Notes under the pieces: model-generated
What the model saw: only the letters and a program-made list of their open reading frames with translations
The model's database searches: none
What the model was told of the DNA's origin: nothing
Program-made: the position numbers and the translations under genes
Origin: Stenogyne calaminthoides
Lineage: Eukaryota; Streptophyta; Magnoliopsida; Lamiales; Lamiaceae
Assembly: GCA_037126765.1 (NCBI GenBank)
Contig: JBBCBC010000032.1
Span: 1,364,001-1,428,000, forward strand
Direction of reading: 5' to 3'
Length of the DNA stretch: 64,000 nucleotides
Shown: one piece after another, positions 37,736 through 48,620 of the stretch
Layout: each line of letters begins with the position of its first letter
How positions within the stretch are numbered: the first letter of the stretch is position 1

Positions 37736-38963
37736 CCATATATTATTTTAAAAATAATGAGTAAACATTTGTAAATCAAATAATAATATGTAACATCTAA
37801 AAATTAAAAAAATATATATATAATATGTATATACTTAATGTAAAATCTAAGAAATTAAAAAAAACTATAATCTTTATATAATTTTAAAAAAAATCAAGCC
37901 AAATAATATATAGAATTTGAATATAATTTAAAAAAACTTTACCATGCACCTGTTTCGCAACTAACACTTTATGTTAGAACATTTGATACTCTCTAATGAA
38001 ATAACTAATTTTTTTCATTAAACAACAAATATTATTGAAAGAATACACACGAAATACAAATCAGTTGCACAACACGACTTTCTCTGCAATCATCAATGTC
38101 ACCCGCCCATCCCACCATACTACCAATCAACACTCATCGTCACAAAAAAATCACAAAATTAAAATCAAATTTGATATCTTTTTATCACGTAGATCAATAT
38201 CAAACACATAAAAATCACAACTACTGTAGCTTATAAACTTCAGTATGATTTTCACTGCTTCTTCAATGTGATTTCGTTGAATTTCTGGGGCGATTTTGGA
38301 GGGGCGAGGGGGAACGTGGGTTCCATTTTTAAACCAAGTAAAAGTTTGTATATAATTTAAAAAATTAAAAATATACGTATAATTCATATATAATCTTAAT
38401 TTATGTTAAATTAAAATAAATAATATATATAGTTTTATATAGTTTAAAAAAATTTCAAATAAAGTAATAATTTGTGTATAATCTAAATTAATTAAAAAAA
38501 TATAGAATCTCTAATATCAAATGTAATTCAAAAATGTTAATTACATTTTTATAAATCTTAGTTATGAAATTATGCTTAAATGTTAATTACATTTTTATAA
38601 ATCTTAGTTATGAAATTATGCTTAATACTTTCCGAATTATAAATTAATTATATAAATTTAAATCTCAGTTTTACACTAAATAAATTATAAATTAATTATA
38701 AAGGTGTAATTAATAAATTATAAACTAATTTATGAAAAATCTTAAATTTATAATAAAAAATAATAAATTGATTTTTTTGGGACCAAATATGCAATTTTAT
38801 GGGACCAAATCTGTAATTTTTTGGGACCAAATCTGCAATTAACGGTGCGTGAAACTCACTTCCGCTAGAAATGGACGAAAAATCTTATGGGACAAAATTT
38901 GTCGAAAAAATGATCATTTTACAATTGACACATTCTCTTGGGACCAAAAGTGCAATTTACCCC
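37366..38963. mobile_element. Non-autonomous Mutator-like element, copy 2 (1598 bp)
   Basis: Same ends as copy 1 and the same 9-bp duplication ATATGTTAT (37357-37365 and 38964-38972). The element was therefore duplicated with the segment and did not insert twice. It is longer through TA expansion and an internal 47-base duplication. Confidence 0.85.
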
Positions 38964-39136
38964 ATATGTTATCAATACTCAAATTTTGTCATTTTGTCCC
39001 CTTTACTCGTTGAAACATTTTGCTTCGCTAAGAAGAAATTCTAATACATTCCTGTTTAAAGTAGAATATGACCAATGGAGCACCGTCTCTATGAGACTGT
39101 CTCACGCTAAAGCACCTCAACTAATTAAATTAAAAT

Positions 39137-39474
39137 ACATGAGATTTTTTTTATCAAAAAAGAGATATTCATTAATAAAGAAGGGCATGAGAAGTACCCG
39201 TTGAATACAATGAATGACCAAGTTCTACCTAGACCTCAAAGAGGTATACTATAATTTACACAAACCTGTTCAAACAAGAATAGCTCTAAGATTTATATTC
39301 CAATCAATAAACAAAAATTTGTATCTCTAATTTCCTTTTTCAATTATCCAGCTTTAAATTTTTAGTTTGATGTCCTCCACAACGTTTTGGATCTCGTTCT
39401 TCTCTTTGCGGAATAACAAGGAATTACGAATTTTCCACAAGGTCCAATTGATACACTTCCACACAACGGCGGAT
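39137..39474 (-). mobile_element. LINE 3'-end fragment, copy 2
   Basis: Duplicate of 35058-35395 carried in unit 2, with a few substitutions. Confidence 0.45.
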
Positions 39475-40854
39475 CTACTCACAGACAAGGCATGAGAAAT
39501 GTCTTGCTTGAATTTTTTTTTTAATATTATATATATTTAAAATATTTTAAAATTTTAAAAGAGTAATTAAATCTTTAGTAACACTTATTTATGGTATAAA
39601 ATTTATGTCATTACATTTAAAAATTAATATCATAATACTTATTAAATTATATCATTACATTTATAAACTAATACTTATAATATTAATGTTATAAGTATTA
39701 GTCTATAAGAGTTATGCTATTTGTTTATAGTTTGTGCTCTAAAAATATCTCTTCGTTGGACAATATTTTTTAGTATGTCTATCATGGTTTATTGGTGCAT
39801 CTGAAATAACATAAATATATTGTCTTATTAATTATGTTCACTAGTTCATATTGCTATGTATTTTATAATTTTTATTTAATATGAGGCTCTTGCGGGCAAT
39901 TTTAAATTTTTTTAAAGCAAAACTTTAAAGAAAATCTTTCTGTAAATTTGGTTTTGAGTCTATAAAAGGAGGTCAATCGACTCATCCAGTTGTAGGAAAG
40001 TCCTAGAATGTGAAGCTTTTCACTATTTAGGATCTATGTATTATACCCATGATATGACATGTTTTAGAAGCTATAACCTATAAAAGTGAAGCAAATTGGA
40101 TTATTTTTTTACTATTAAAAGATGCATGCTAAACTAGAAAATAAAATGTCTGACAAAGACTATATTCAGGTTCGAAATGTTGCTTATGAAGCTATTCATG
40201 ATTCACATATATATTATGTTATTTTGTGATTGAACATATTTTAATAAATCGACTTTGGTATTTGATGATTTGTGCCTCAGCTGGATAAAAATTATGCGTC
40301 CGCCCCTGCTTCCACAAGCAAATCAAAAGGATTCTCCCATGCTTTCTTTTGATAAGCCTATTACTATTAAAATAGAGTAGACTTATATTCAAATGGGACG
40401 TTAAGCTAGTATTCAACCCAAATATTTCAACACATTCCATCAAAATACTAAACATATTTATCTCATTGTTATTTGCTATAATTAGAGAGGGGTAATTATA
40501 TTATAAGTCTCATTACGCGTACAACTAATTAACCCAGACCCTGGCCCAAAACTAAAAAGGACCTACCTTCTCCTAAATTATGGCCCTACTTTTTTTCTTT
40601 AATCTGTCTTTCATCTTTATTTAAGGTATGCCAGCCCAACATCAAATGAAATGATACAGTCTATAGGCTACAATAAATTAGAGCTATACAATGAGAATAA
40701 TTTTGAGACTTATTCGAGTCACAAATAATTAAAGCTTGCCTTCTAATGAAAGAAAATAAAAATTTAATGGGGGACATGATATTCGAGCAGCTAGATATGG
40801 TCAATGACTCAAATTTTGGACTAATGCAATAAACTAAATTTGGGAATAAATTTT

Positions 40855-41655
40855 TTGTAGTCCAATAACTATGTTTCGTTTTAAAATTAATCCCAATTGT
40901 TTTGGCTTTATTATTTTGGTCGCGTAAGTTTTCAAAATTTTTAAATTTGATCATTTAATCTGTTGTAGCGGGTCACCAAACAGGTAACCACCACTTGTAT
41001 AATTATTATTTTATTATTTTTAATTTCGCAATGCCACCTAAATTTTTTTATTCCTAATACTTTTAAGTCGCGATTTTTCTGCGTATTTTTTTTTAGGAAG
41101 AAAGAGTGGTTTCTACATGTTTTGGTTTATTTTTTATGTTTCGGGTCAGTGTAGACCCAATAAACCAACCCAATTCGCTTTGTCTTTTAACATCCAGGTT
41201 TTCTTTAAACTCGACCCAAAATCTGATCCAAAATTATTATGATTAATTAAAAAAATGCAGGTGGCACTTTAAAATAAAAGAGAAACAAAATAATTAAACA
41301 TCTGGTGGTTACCTTACATGTTTGGTAACCTGCCACAACAGTGTAATGTTGGGGTATCAAACAATATCTCACATCGGAATAATATGGGAGGATCATGGGG
41401 TTTATTAGGATGGACACAATCTCAATTGGTAAGAGGCCTTTTGGGAGATGCCTAAAAACAAATTCGTGCGGGCTCGGCCCAAAGCGGACAATATCATACC
41501 AATGCGGGGATTTGGGTCCATCCAGGGTCATAACATGTAAATGACTAAATTTGAAAAAAAAAATTAAAACTTACAGGATCAAAATCTAAAGGTTAAAACA
41601 ATTGGGACCAATTTCAAAACGAGAAAAAATTACTGCATTGCAAAAATTTTAATTC
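40855..41655. mobile_element. Inverted-repeat DNA element carrying a solo LTR
   Basis: The left arm (about 40855-41030) and right arm (about 41270-41345 plus 41541-41655) are extended imperfect inverted repeats. They share CGTTTTRAAATT, TCCCAATTGTTTT, GTAAGTTTT and CTGTTGTRGC...GTAACCACCA. The right arm is interrupted by a solo LTR. No transposase. Class uncertain, perhaps Mutator-like; I could not fix the target duplication. The 40541-40854 stretch to its left is AT-rich with no gene. Confidence 0.6.
41347..41535 (+). mobile_element. Solo LTR of a TRIM-type retrotransposon (189 bp)
   Basis: It starts TGTTGGGGTATC, ends GTCATAACA, and is flanked by a perfect 5-bp duplication TGTAA (41342-41346 and 41536-41540). 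It contains CCCAAAGCGGACAATATC, a phrase I recognise from short conserved LTRs in many plants. The other arm of the host inverted repeat shows the uninterrupted site. The open frame 41247-41531 is accidental. Confidence 0.8.
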
Positions 41656-42145
41656 CATTAAAATAACTTTTTATTGAGAAAAATTAGAGAATCCATAAGT
41701 TATGGCGAAAAAAAAAATATAGCTCGTAGTATACATAATTAACATATACACATATGTGTGCATGGTTCTAAATTCAAAGTCAAGCTTCTGGATTCTCAAC
41801 TGAAACGAAATATTTGCACTTGTCTTGACAATTTTTTGTTCAATAGGCGACAGGATGATATAGGCAGGAAAAGTGAATGAAAAAGTGGGCCAGGCTACAC
41901 AAATTGTTGTCTGAATTTAATAACTTCCAATTCATTCCATTGCATTATTATCACTGTTTGTAAAAAGCAAAGGTACGTACTATTCTTTAGACAAAATCAT
42001 ACCGATGGAAATAAGTTCAGACTCTTCTTTTGCCCCCACTTTGACTACAATAAAGTACCACCAAAAAGTCAAACATAATTTCCTCCAATCTACCACATTA
42101 ATTAAATTAATTAACACAACTTAATCAATTACTAATCAGTACTGA
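41656..42145. other. Region downstream of the IAMT gene
   Basis: AT-rich. It should hold the 3' UTR of the minus-strand gene; no canonical AATAAA is visible close to the stop. A perfect 16-bp palindrome TAATCAGTACTGATTA (42133-42148) overlaps the stop codon. Confidence 0.5.
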
Positions 42146-44942
42146 TTAAGCTAAAGAAAGCGATGCAACAACATGATCGAACTGAGGCTGATCCCGAAAC
42201 TCCTTGGCTTCATTTATGGCACGTGCCGCAACACGTGAGAAGAGCTCGTTGCTGAGGTGGACGCCGATGTGGGCTTCGACTAGGACGCTGCAAACGCTCC
42301 GGCAGCTGTTGGCCAACGCGAGGCCCATCTCCGCGGCGTCATCAGGGTGGTTGACCACCAGAGGGCCGCCGCGGAAGACTTCCAGCCGGTTGATGATGAA
42401 GGAGCCGTTGGTGTCCACCACCTCCTTGAAATCCTCCACGCTCGGCGCGTAAACTGGGATGTTGAAAGAGTCGCGTTTTTCTCTGCTGATTAGACCCTGA
42501 AAGCGCGTTTTAGGATTAGAAAATTTTGTCATAAAAAAAAAAATTGTTACGTCTTTATGGACCTGTAAGTGATACTATTATATTTGTTGGTAAAATTAAG
42601 AATAATGCATAATTACAAATGTACCCTTAATTAATTATCTTAATAAAGGTACGTTCAAAATTAATTATGTGAAATTTATGGGATTGAGATATGGGTAAAA
42701 AATTTACAATTGTCTAAAATATCAAGTAATTAGAAACAAGCCAACTTTAAATTTAAAAAAAAATAAAATTGGAGTATGATGCATGCATGACAAGATCTTG
42801 GGTTATAGTCCAACGCAACACCGTAAGTTACGTGCATGATGACATTTATCCTGCCTCTATACATATATTTTCCATTAAATAAATATTGTACATACATAAA
42901 AATACTACATATTAATTGATAAAATACTACTCTCTCTGTCTCATACTCGATTGGGCATTCACTATTTGACTTGTGTTTTAGAGAGCGAGTTGTTTATTAA
43001 TAATTGAAATGACAAAAAAAAAATTAAGTTGGGGTATGATAGTGCTACCCTTCATCTATCCTATCATGCTTTAAAAGTAATTTTATCATTTCATATACTA
43101 TAAACAACTCGCTCAATAAAACACGAGCCGAAAAGTGCAATGCCCAATCGAGTTTGGGATAAAGGGAGTATATATTAATTTATTGTATATATGTATGAAG
43201 ATGAATATGATAATAAGTACCTGATGGACGAGGTCATCCCAAGCATCCTGAAAATGAGTACCGAAGAGATGGCCGGCGGCGCCCTGGTTTGTGGGGTCGT
43301 GGCAGGTCCGGCCCAAGCAAACCAAGAACATGGATCCACCTCTCTTCATTTCTTTTGATCTGAAGCCCAAGAAGTTGCCTAAATCATTCTGGAATTGTTT
43401 CTTGTATTCAATAGCGGTGGCCTGAGTTGCGCCGTGGACGAACACTTTTCCCTTGTTGTACGCCCCTGATTTCTTCTCTAATACCCCTTGCGGAACCTAT
43501 ACATACATATATATATATAATTACTCCATCAAATAAAATACTATGTAATTAAATCTCAAACTGCTTTCAACCTTTTTATCTAAAACTTGTAGGAGCTATT
43601 ATATTGTATCGCCTTTTCAAAAGTTTAACGACTTGACACACAAATTTGCCATTTATATCAACTCATCATACTGGGAGAGGACTCAAGTATAATAGTAGTA
43701 ATTTCTCATATTTAACTTTGTAAATTAAAAAGAATGGAATATATGGAGTACATCAATCTAATTGGCAAAATGGTAAATTTTAAATACATCCCCATTAAGG
43801 AATACTACAAATGCCTTTATATCAATATTCTCGTTCGGGTAAGCTTATATAAATATATAGTATTAGTTGTAAAAAAAAATATTTTATCTAGGAAAATTTA
43901 AATAATATTAAATATAAGTTAATTTTCTTATATAAAGTTATTTATATTCCATCAAGAAATCGTTAGGGAATTAAACGAATTTAATTTAAAGAAAAATAAT
44001 TAATTAACCTGAGATAGCCAGTGCAATGAAAAAGCCGAATAGAAGATGTCAATAGACTTGGCCGGAAAGAGGCGGCGGTAAAAGGATCCAGGAACTCCGG
44101 CGACAAAGTAAGAGCGCTGGGCGTCGGAAGCGAGGCAGTCCTCCATGCTGCCGCCGCCGTAGGGGGGGAGGAGCTGAAAGAGGGTATTAAAATCGTTTGA
44201 AGGCAGATCCGAAAAGAAGGCGGAGAACTCCGGCGCCTCACAGCCCGCCGCCTCGTACCGCTTAATCATATGTTTGATAATAACCTCCACCGTGTACACG
44301 GTGTTGCTTCCACATGAGCACCCCAGGTCTGCCACCGTGAACCCGGATTCCGCCGAGCTCAGCCCAACGCCGTCCAGAGTCTCCTTCAAAAGATGGAGCA
44401 TCATCCGAGCATGTTTCCCCTGAATATGCAGATTATATATAGATTAACTTTGAAATTTTATTAAAAAAAATATTGATCACATAATTTGTCTATTGTCCGG
44501 ATTTTGGTCTATAAAAAAATTCATCTGATTTAGTCTTGTCCAATTTTGGTCCTAAAATCGCTGCAAATTTGAAAACATCGTCGCCTTCCCATCCTCGATG
44601 TCCTCCAGCGCCGGGGCTTAATTTGGACTATACACAATCATGGGGTGGGGGGGGGGGGGGAATTGGACATTTGTGTGACATAAAAAGACACATTTTTTAT
44701 ATTCCGACGATTTTGGAATCAAAATTGGACAGTAAACATGTTGTGGGAAAAAAAAACTTTTCAACCATAACGAAGTATTAATGTTGGAAAAAATAAATTG
44801 TGATGAAATTTCATAAAGAAATTAAGTATACCTGAGATTGAGAGTTGTTGACGTAGCTTGTTTCTGCTTTGCCTCCAGCCATGCTGAGGGTTTTCTCAAG
44901 GTTGATGTTAGAAACAACGAGGTTGTTAGTCATTTGAGGCAT
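42146..44942 (-). CDS. IAMT1: Indole-3-acetate O-methyltransferase (SABATH family), 4 exons, 382 aa
   Basis: The enzyme would transfer a methyl group from S-adenosylmethionine to the carboxyl of indole-3-acetate, giving methyl-IAA, in the cytosol. Exons, minus strand: 44942-44832, 44419-44009, 43496-43221 and 42496-42146. All junctions are GT-AG and phase 0, and codons sum to 382 aa, normal for SABATH enzymes. Motifs: MAGGKAETSYVNNSQSQ (residues 21-37, substrate/SAM entry); ADLGCSCGSNT (67-77, SAM binding); FFSDLPSNDFNTLF (105-118); SYFVAGVPGSFYRRLFPA (140-157); SLHWLSQVP (168-176), family signature; NIPVYAPS (about 278). The start places the first motif exactly where it is in Arabidopsis IAMT1 as I recall it, and A at -3 suits initiation. 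The match over whole blocks is closer to IAMT than to salicylate or jasmonate methyltransferases. No lesion is seen, so the gene looks functional. Introns are 412, 512 and 724 bases. Substrate is inferred from similarity only. Confidence 0.88.
42930..43168. mobile_element. Stowaway-like MITE in IAMT intron 3 (239 bp)
   Basis: Long imperfect inverted repeats: the left arm has ACTCGATTGGGCATT and GAGCGAGTTGTTTAT, and the right arm has their complements in mirrored order. TA flanks both ends (42928-42929 and 43169-43170). It accounts for a third of the intron and lies well away from the splice sites. Confidence 0.8.
44642..44660 (+). repeat. G4-T-G14 tract in IAMT intron 1
   Basis: A run of four Gs, one T and fourteen Gs on the plus strand, so C-rich in the gene transcript. 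The surrounding 300 bases hold short inverted phrases (ATTTTGGTC, AAAATTGGAC) like those of small DNA elements. Confidence 0.9.
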
Positions 44943-45043
44943 GTTATAGGAATATGTGTAGTGGGACTGGGTGTATATTAATATATGATAGTATGATATT
45001 TGATTTGGTGTGTGTGCGCGATTGTGAGGATGAATGTGGTGGG

Positions 45044-45052
45044 TTTATATAC
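45044..45052 (-). promoter_or_regulatory. Candidate TATA box of the IAMT gene
   Basis: GTATATAAA on the minus strand, about 100 bases upstream of the start codon, predicts a 5' UTR of roughly 70 bases. A CT run lies about 100 bases further upstream (near 45149-45164). Confidence 0.6.
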
Positions 45053-46261
45053 ACAAAGGGTAGAGGTAGAATCCAATGGGTGTTTTAGCACTTTAGTTAT
45101 TTTGTCGGTATGAAAAGTATGGATGATCCAACAGTAAAACATGTCATTTCTCTCTCTCTCTCTGCTGCCTTTTTCTACCTAATTTATTTTCTCTTTTTGA
45201 ACAGCCTTTTTCTACCTAATTATAACAGTGAACCGCGATAATCGCCAAAAAGTTGAATAACGTATGATCTAACCACTTTATACCACCTTTGTTGTAAATA
45301 GCATATGATCATCATTTTATTGTAAATACATTGTAGTAATAGTCATCTTACAAAATATTTATTATTCAAATAGATTTATTTTTGAATGTGAATCTCATTT
45401 AATTGTGTTATATGACTCGTGGACTTAAAAGAACTTCAATTTAATTATGTTCAAAATAATTAATTGGAACATGACTCGTGTATGAGACTATTTAACACAA
45501 GATCATGTCTCTCTTTTTTTCTTTTGCTGCTCAGCACTTTATGGTAAATATATTTATTAGAAGTTACTTTAAAAGTGATGTATATGTGTTGTATTCAAAA
45601 AATTACGAAACAAGATTTATGATGTGGCTATCTGATTTGGTACTACAAACAAGTATTTATGAGAGTGAGATGCAATCAATGAAGAACAAAGCGAATGTTC
45701 CTCATTGAATGTTAATGATGAGAGTTCAAAGCTGGGAAGTAAATGCGAGAGGATTTGGGTCAATGGCCTCTTTTGTTGGCTGAAAAAGCCGTTATATTGA
45801 ATGTGAATTTTTCTGACCCTTTGAGAGTCTTAACTCCTAATATTTATTAGTACAAATCCATTAGTTGGTCTTACTCGCCTTTCAAGAGAGCTTGACCAAG
45901 CATTAAATGTTTTCCAGCCAAGTTGGACTCTAAAATCCTATTATATCAACATAAACACGTTTCCAACTCCTGAAGCGCGGCAGTTGCAGGTGATATACGG
46001 ATATTTGCGCCTATTCTTTTCTCTTTGAGTCCGCGGCTATAGGACCAGCAATTTCTTCAGAGGCTTCTCGGCCATTTGGGGGGAAATTCTCTGATATTGG
46101 ATGTTTACGTGTTTAGTTAGCCAAAATCAGGCTTTGGTAAGTGGAAAATCCTTGACCTAAATCTCCCTTATCACATTCGCAGGCTCTCGATCACGGATTC
46201 CATCAAATTCACTAACTATGGCTTGATTCTTCACATATGCTACTAGATCGAAAGAGTGATT
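45053..46261. other. Upstream region of IAMT; no further gene seen
   Basis: AT-rich to about 45700, then mixed composition. The open frame 45505-45708 (MSLFFSFAAQHF...) has no recognisable domain and I leave it unassigned. Promoter elements of IAMT presumably lie in the first part. Confidence 0.5.
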
Positions 46262-46920
46262 CGACAAAATGGGCTAGGCGAACTCGCCGGCCTTCTTGAG
46301 TAGACGGGCGACTTGACGACCTGGCGTGGCGACTCGCAGGGTGACTAGGCGAGATGGGCGAAGGCGAACTCGCCCAAGCTACTTCTTGGCTTAAGCGACG
46401 GACGACTTGCGGGCGAGTTGCCCGGAAGTGGGGTGAACTCGCCCGCCATCTTGGCGAGTTGCCCGGGCGTGGGGCGAACTCGCCCACCCTCCTGGCAACA
46501 TGGCGACTTGCGGGCGAGTTAACCCGGGAGTGGGGCGAACTCGCCCACCATCATGGCGACTTGCGGGCGACTTGCCCGGGAGCGGGACGAACTCGCCCGG
46601 CCTCTTGCGTGTTGGGCGAGTTGCCCGGGATCGGGGCGAAATCGCCCGGCCTCTTGCGTGTTGGGCGACTTGCGGGCGAGTTGCCTGGAAGCGGGGCGAA
46701 CTCGCCCGCCTTCTGGGCTAGATGGGCGACTAGGCGACTTGGCGCGGTCAACTTGGGCGTTCGCTAGTAGCGGCGTACTCGCCTAAGCCCTTTCTTAGTG
46801 TCGGGCGAGTTGCCCGGTAGCAGGGCGACTTATGGGCAACGTGGGCCGAGTTGGGTGATCGAGTTCGCCCTTATTCTGGGCAACTCGCCCAACACTCAAG
46901 TCTTCTAGGCGAGTTGGGCC
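46262..46920. repeat. CpG-rich minisatellite rich in inverted phrases
   Basis: About eight degenerate tandem units of roughly 48-60 bases, built from GGGCGAGTTGCCCGG, GGGGCGAACTCGCCC and GGCGACTTGCGGGCGAG. GGGCGAGTT and AACTCGCCC are exact reverse complements, so each unit can fold as a hairpin. GC content is far above the flanks. Open frames in several frames on both strands (46212-46487, 46354-46767 and others) come from the repeat and are not called as genes. Confidence 0.88.
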
Positions 46921-47389
46921 GTTCTTTTAAATTTTTACAACATGCCCAAATAATTAGGCACACAATAATATGTAGTAGAGTGGATTTCATCCATGATTAC
47001 TAGAGTTTCTTGTCAATCCTGCCTAGCTAATAGCCTAAAATTGAGAAGTGACAATATATTTTAAGTGAAAGTGGCAATGTTTTTAACTTTTAAGTGAAAT
47101 TTTTTTTAGATCAAATTAAGTTATAATATGTATTTACGAAATACACGACAGTGATACATTTTCTTTAATTAGACATAACAGTGATATATTTAATACGAAA
47201 ACTTATAAATTTTAAATGGAAAGTGATATTTTGTAGTTCAAAATGTATAATATATTAAAAATGGCATTTTTAAATATTAAAATAATAATGTTTCAAGTGA
47301 AAAGTGAATAAATTTTCCAGTTTAATAAAATATATGCTTTAAAGGGTGTAAAATATAAAAATGATATATGTTTCACAAGAGGAACTCTT
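46921..47389. other. AT-rich intergenic sequence
   Basis: No gene or definite element seen. It has internal phrases such as AAGTGAAA and AGTGATAT repeated loosely. Confidence 0.5.
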
Positions 47390-47512
47390 GCATGAGACGG
47401 TCTCACGATGATACGGTGTATAAATTAGAACATTGACACTTTAACACTTTTTAAAGGATGAATGTGATGTGTGCTGAGTTGTACCACGTCTCATGCATAA
47501 GACCGTCTCATA
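47390..47512. repeat. Short inverted-repeat element with TGAGACGGTCTCA ends
   Basis: GCATGAGACGGTCTCA at the left and AGACCGTCTCAT at the right are inverted repeats about 120 bases apart. Related phrases occur near 35012, 39091 and 63575, which suggests a dispersed small element. Confidence 0.5.
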
Positions 47513-47908
47513 TGAATTTTTATTTATTCACAAAAAGTGACTCATTTCAGTGAGAGAGACAGAGGAGTGATTCGTTTCAGTTTTTTTAACGGATTATTGA
47601 ATTGAATTTGAGAGCGGATAGGGTCTACGGTATAAAAACGGGTCGATTTGAGATGAGTTTGACCAGTCTCATGATCCACCATATCAAAAAACAATTGGAC
47701 CCAGGACCCGCCCCACCCAATCCCCAGACCCACCACCGAGTCCAACCTATCCTATCCAACCTCATCCTACACTAATTTTTTTTTTGTTTTAAAATACAAA
47801 ATATTTTTATTTTGATATCAAATATTTTAATTAAAACTATTGTAGTTTAATATAGTACTTAATATTTATCCATATACATATATACACAAATATATATATG
47901 AATATTGT

Positions 47909-48115
47909 TGAGGAAAATTAAATAAACAAATTAATTCTACACACCTCTCTACAAGTTCGGACTTTTAGACGAAATGGAATTTTTTCATGGTGTCAGAGCC
48001 TCTGGCTCAGCCCAGATCTTGAGTTCGATTCCCGTAGAAAGCACTCCACTCATTTAAATTGTCTCTCTAAACTTAGGAAAAGCAACAAGAGAGTCTTTCC
48101 TTTCATTAAGAAAAT
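47909..48115 (+). mobile_element. TRIM-like element: short LTR, primer site and internal part
   Basis: LTR 47909-47987 (TGAGGAAAATT ... TTTTTTCA, 79 bp) is followed at once by TGGTGTCAGAGCC (47988-48000), a near-match to the initiator-Met primer site. Then comes an internal stretch with GAGTTCGATTCCCGTAGAAAG. The same order is seen around the Tat element at 50861-63217. No 3' LTR is evident. The 47516-47908 stretch to its left has no gene. Confidence 0.55.
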
Positions 48116-48574
48116 TTTTATAGTGATGTAGTTAAGTTATTCCCATTTTTCTTTATCTATTGGTGGCAAGGCGCCGTCTTAACCTTCCCTGAACAGGATC
48201 GCTCCCGCACCTGTAGCGTTCGTGATCAGCCTCCTCACTGTGTATCGACTGAAACCCTTTTCTTTCTCTCTCCTTTTTTTTTGCGTATTCTATTATTGTG
48301 TTTTATCGTGCTTAGGTTACTAATTGCAGAGCACATCGTAGAATTATCTCTGAGTATGCATGGTTATCGGGGCAGCATTCTAGTCCAAATTCAATTCTCT
48401 GCCAATTTTTTTTAAAATTAAATAATAACATGAATTCATTATATCACATCATAGGTAATAGTGTTGTTCAAACCACTTGAACCATTCTATTTCGTTATTA
48501 TATCATGCCTAGTTATATAATTATCAAAACATATACTAGTGCATACTTAAATTGATTAATATGTATATATATAT

Positions 48575-48620
48575 ATATATACTAGTACGTAACCCCGTGA
48601 ATATCGCGGGATTGAAAAAG
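48575..48620 (+). mobile_element. Possible Helitron 5' end
   Basis: A TA run leads to ACTAGTACGTAACCCCGTG and an imperfect hairpin CCCGTG/CGCGGG. This form is common at the 5' ends of plant Helitrons. The 3' CTRR end could not be assigned. A half Stowaway-like end (TTCCTCCATCTCG) follows near 48727. Confidence 0.35.

Larger units (their letters stand above)
36490..40540. repeat. Unit 2 of the 4-kb tandem direct duplication
   Basis: It repeats unit 1 in the same orientation with few substitutions. Differences seen: 42 extra bases at 36605-36646, a longer TA run near 37695-37732, a 47-base local tandem duplication near 38572-38625, and about 30 bases missing near 39730. The right end AACCCAGACC at 40531-40540 is followed by unique sequence. 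Confidence 0.92.

Noticed and set aside
34119..39204. Pairs of matching open frames (34119/38151, 34861/38938, 36168/40219)
   Set aside because: They are identical because the segment is duplicated; they lie in the Mutator-like element, the LINE tail and AT-rich DNA, with no domain.
45505..45708. Small protein gene upstream of IAMT
   Set aside because: 67 codons, no recognisable domain, no promoter or splice evidence, AT-rich DNA.
46212..46786. Open frames up to 137 codons in the minisatellite
   Set aside because: The repeat keeps frames open on both strands, and the predicted peptides merely repeat the unit.
47988..48050. tRNA-like or SINE-like start (TGGCTCAGCCCAG and GAGTTCGATTCCC resemble A and B boxes)
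   Set aside because: The boxes are only about 18 bases apart, too close for a Pol III promoter, and the upstream TGGTGTCAGAGCC after an LTR-like end fits a primer site better.
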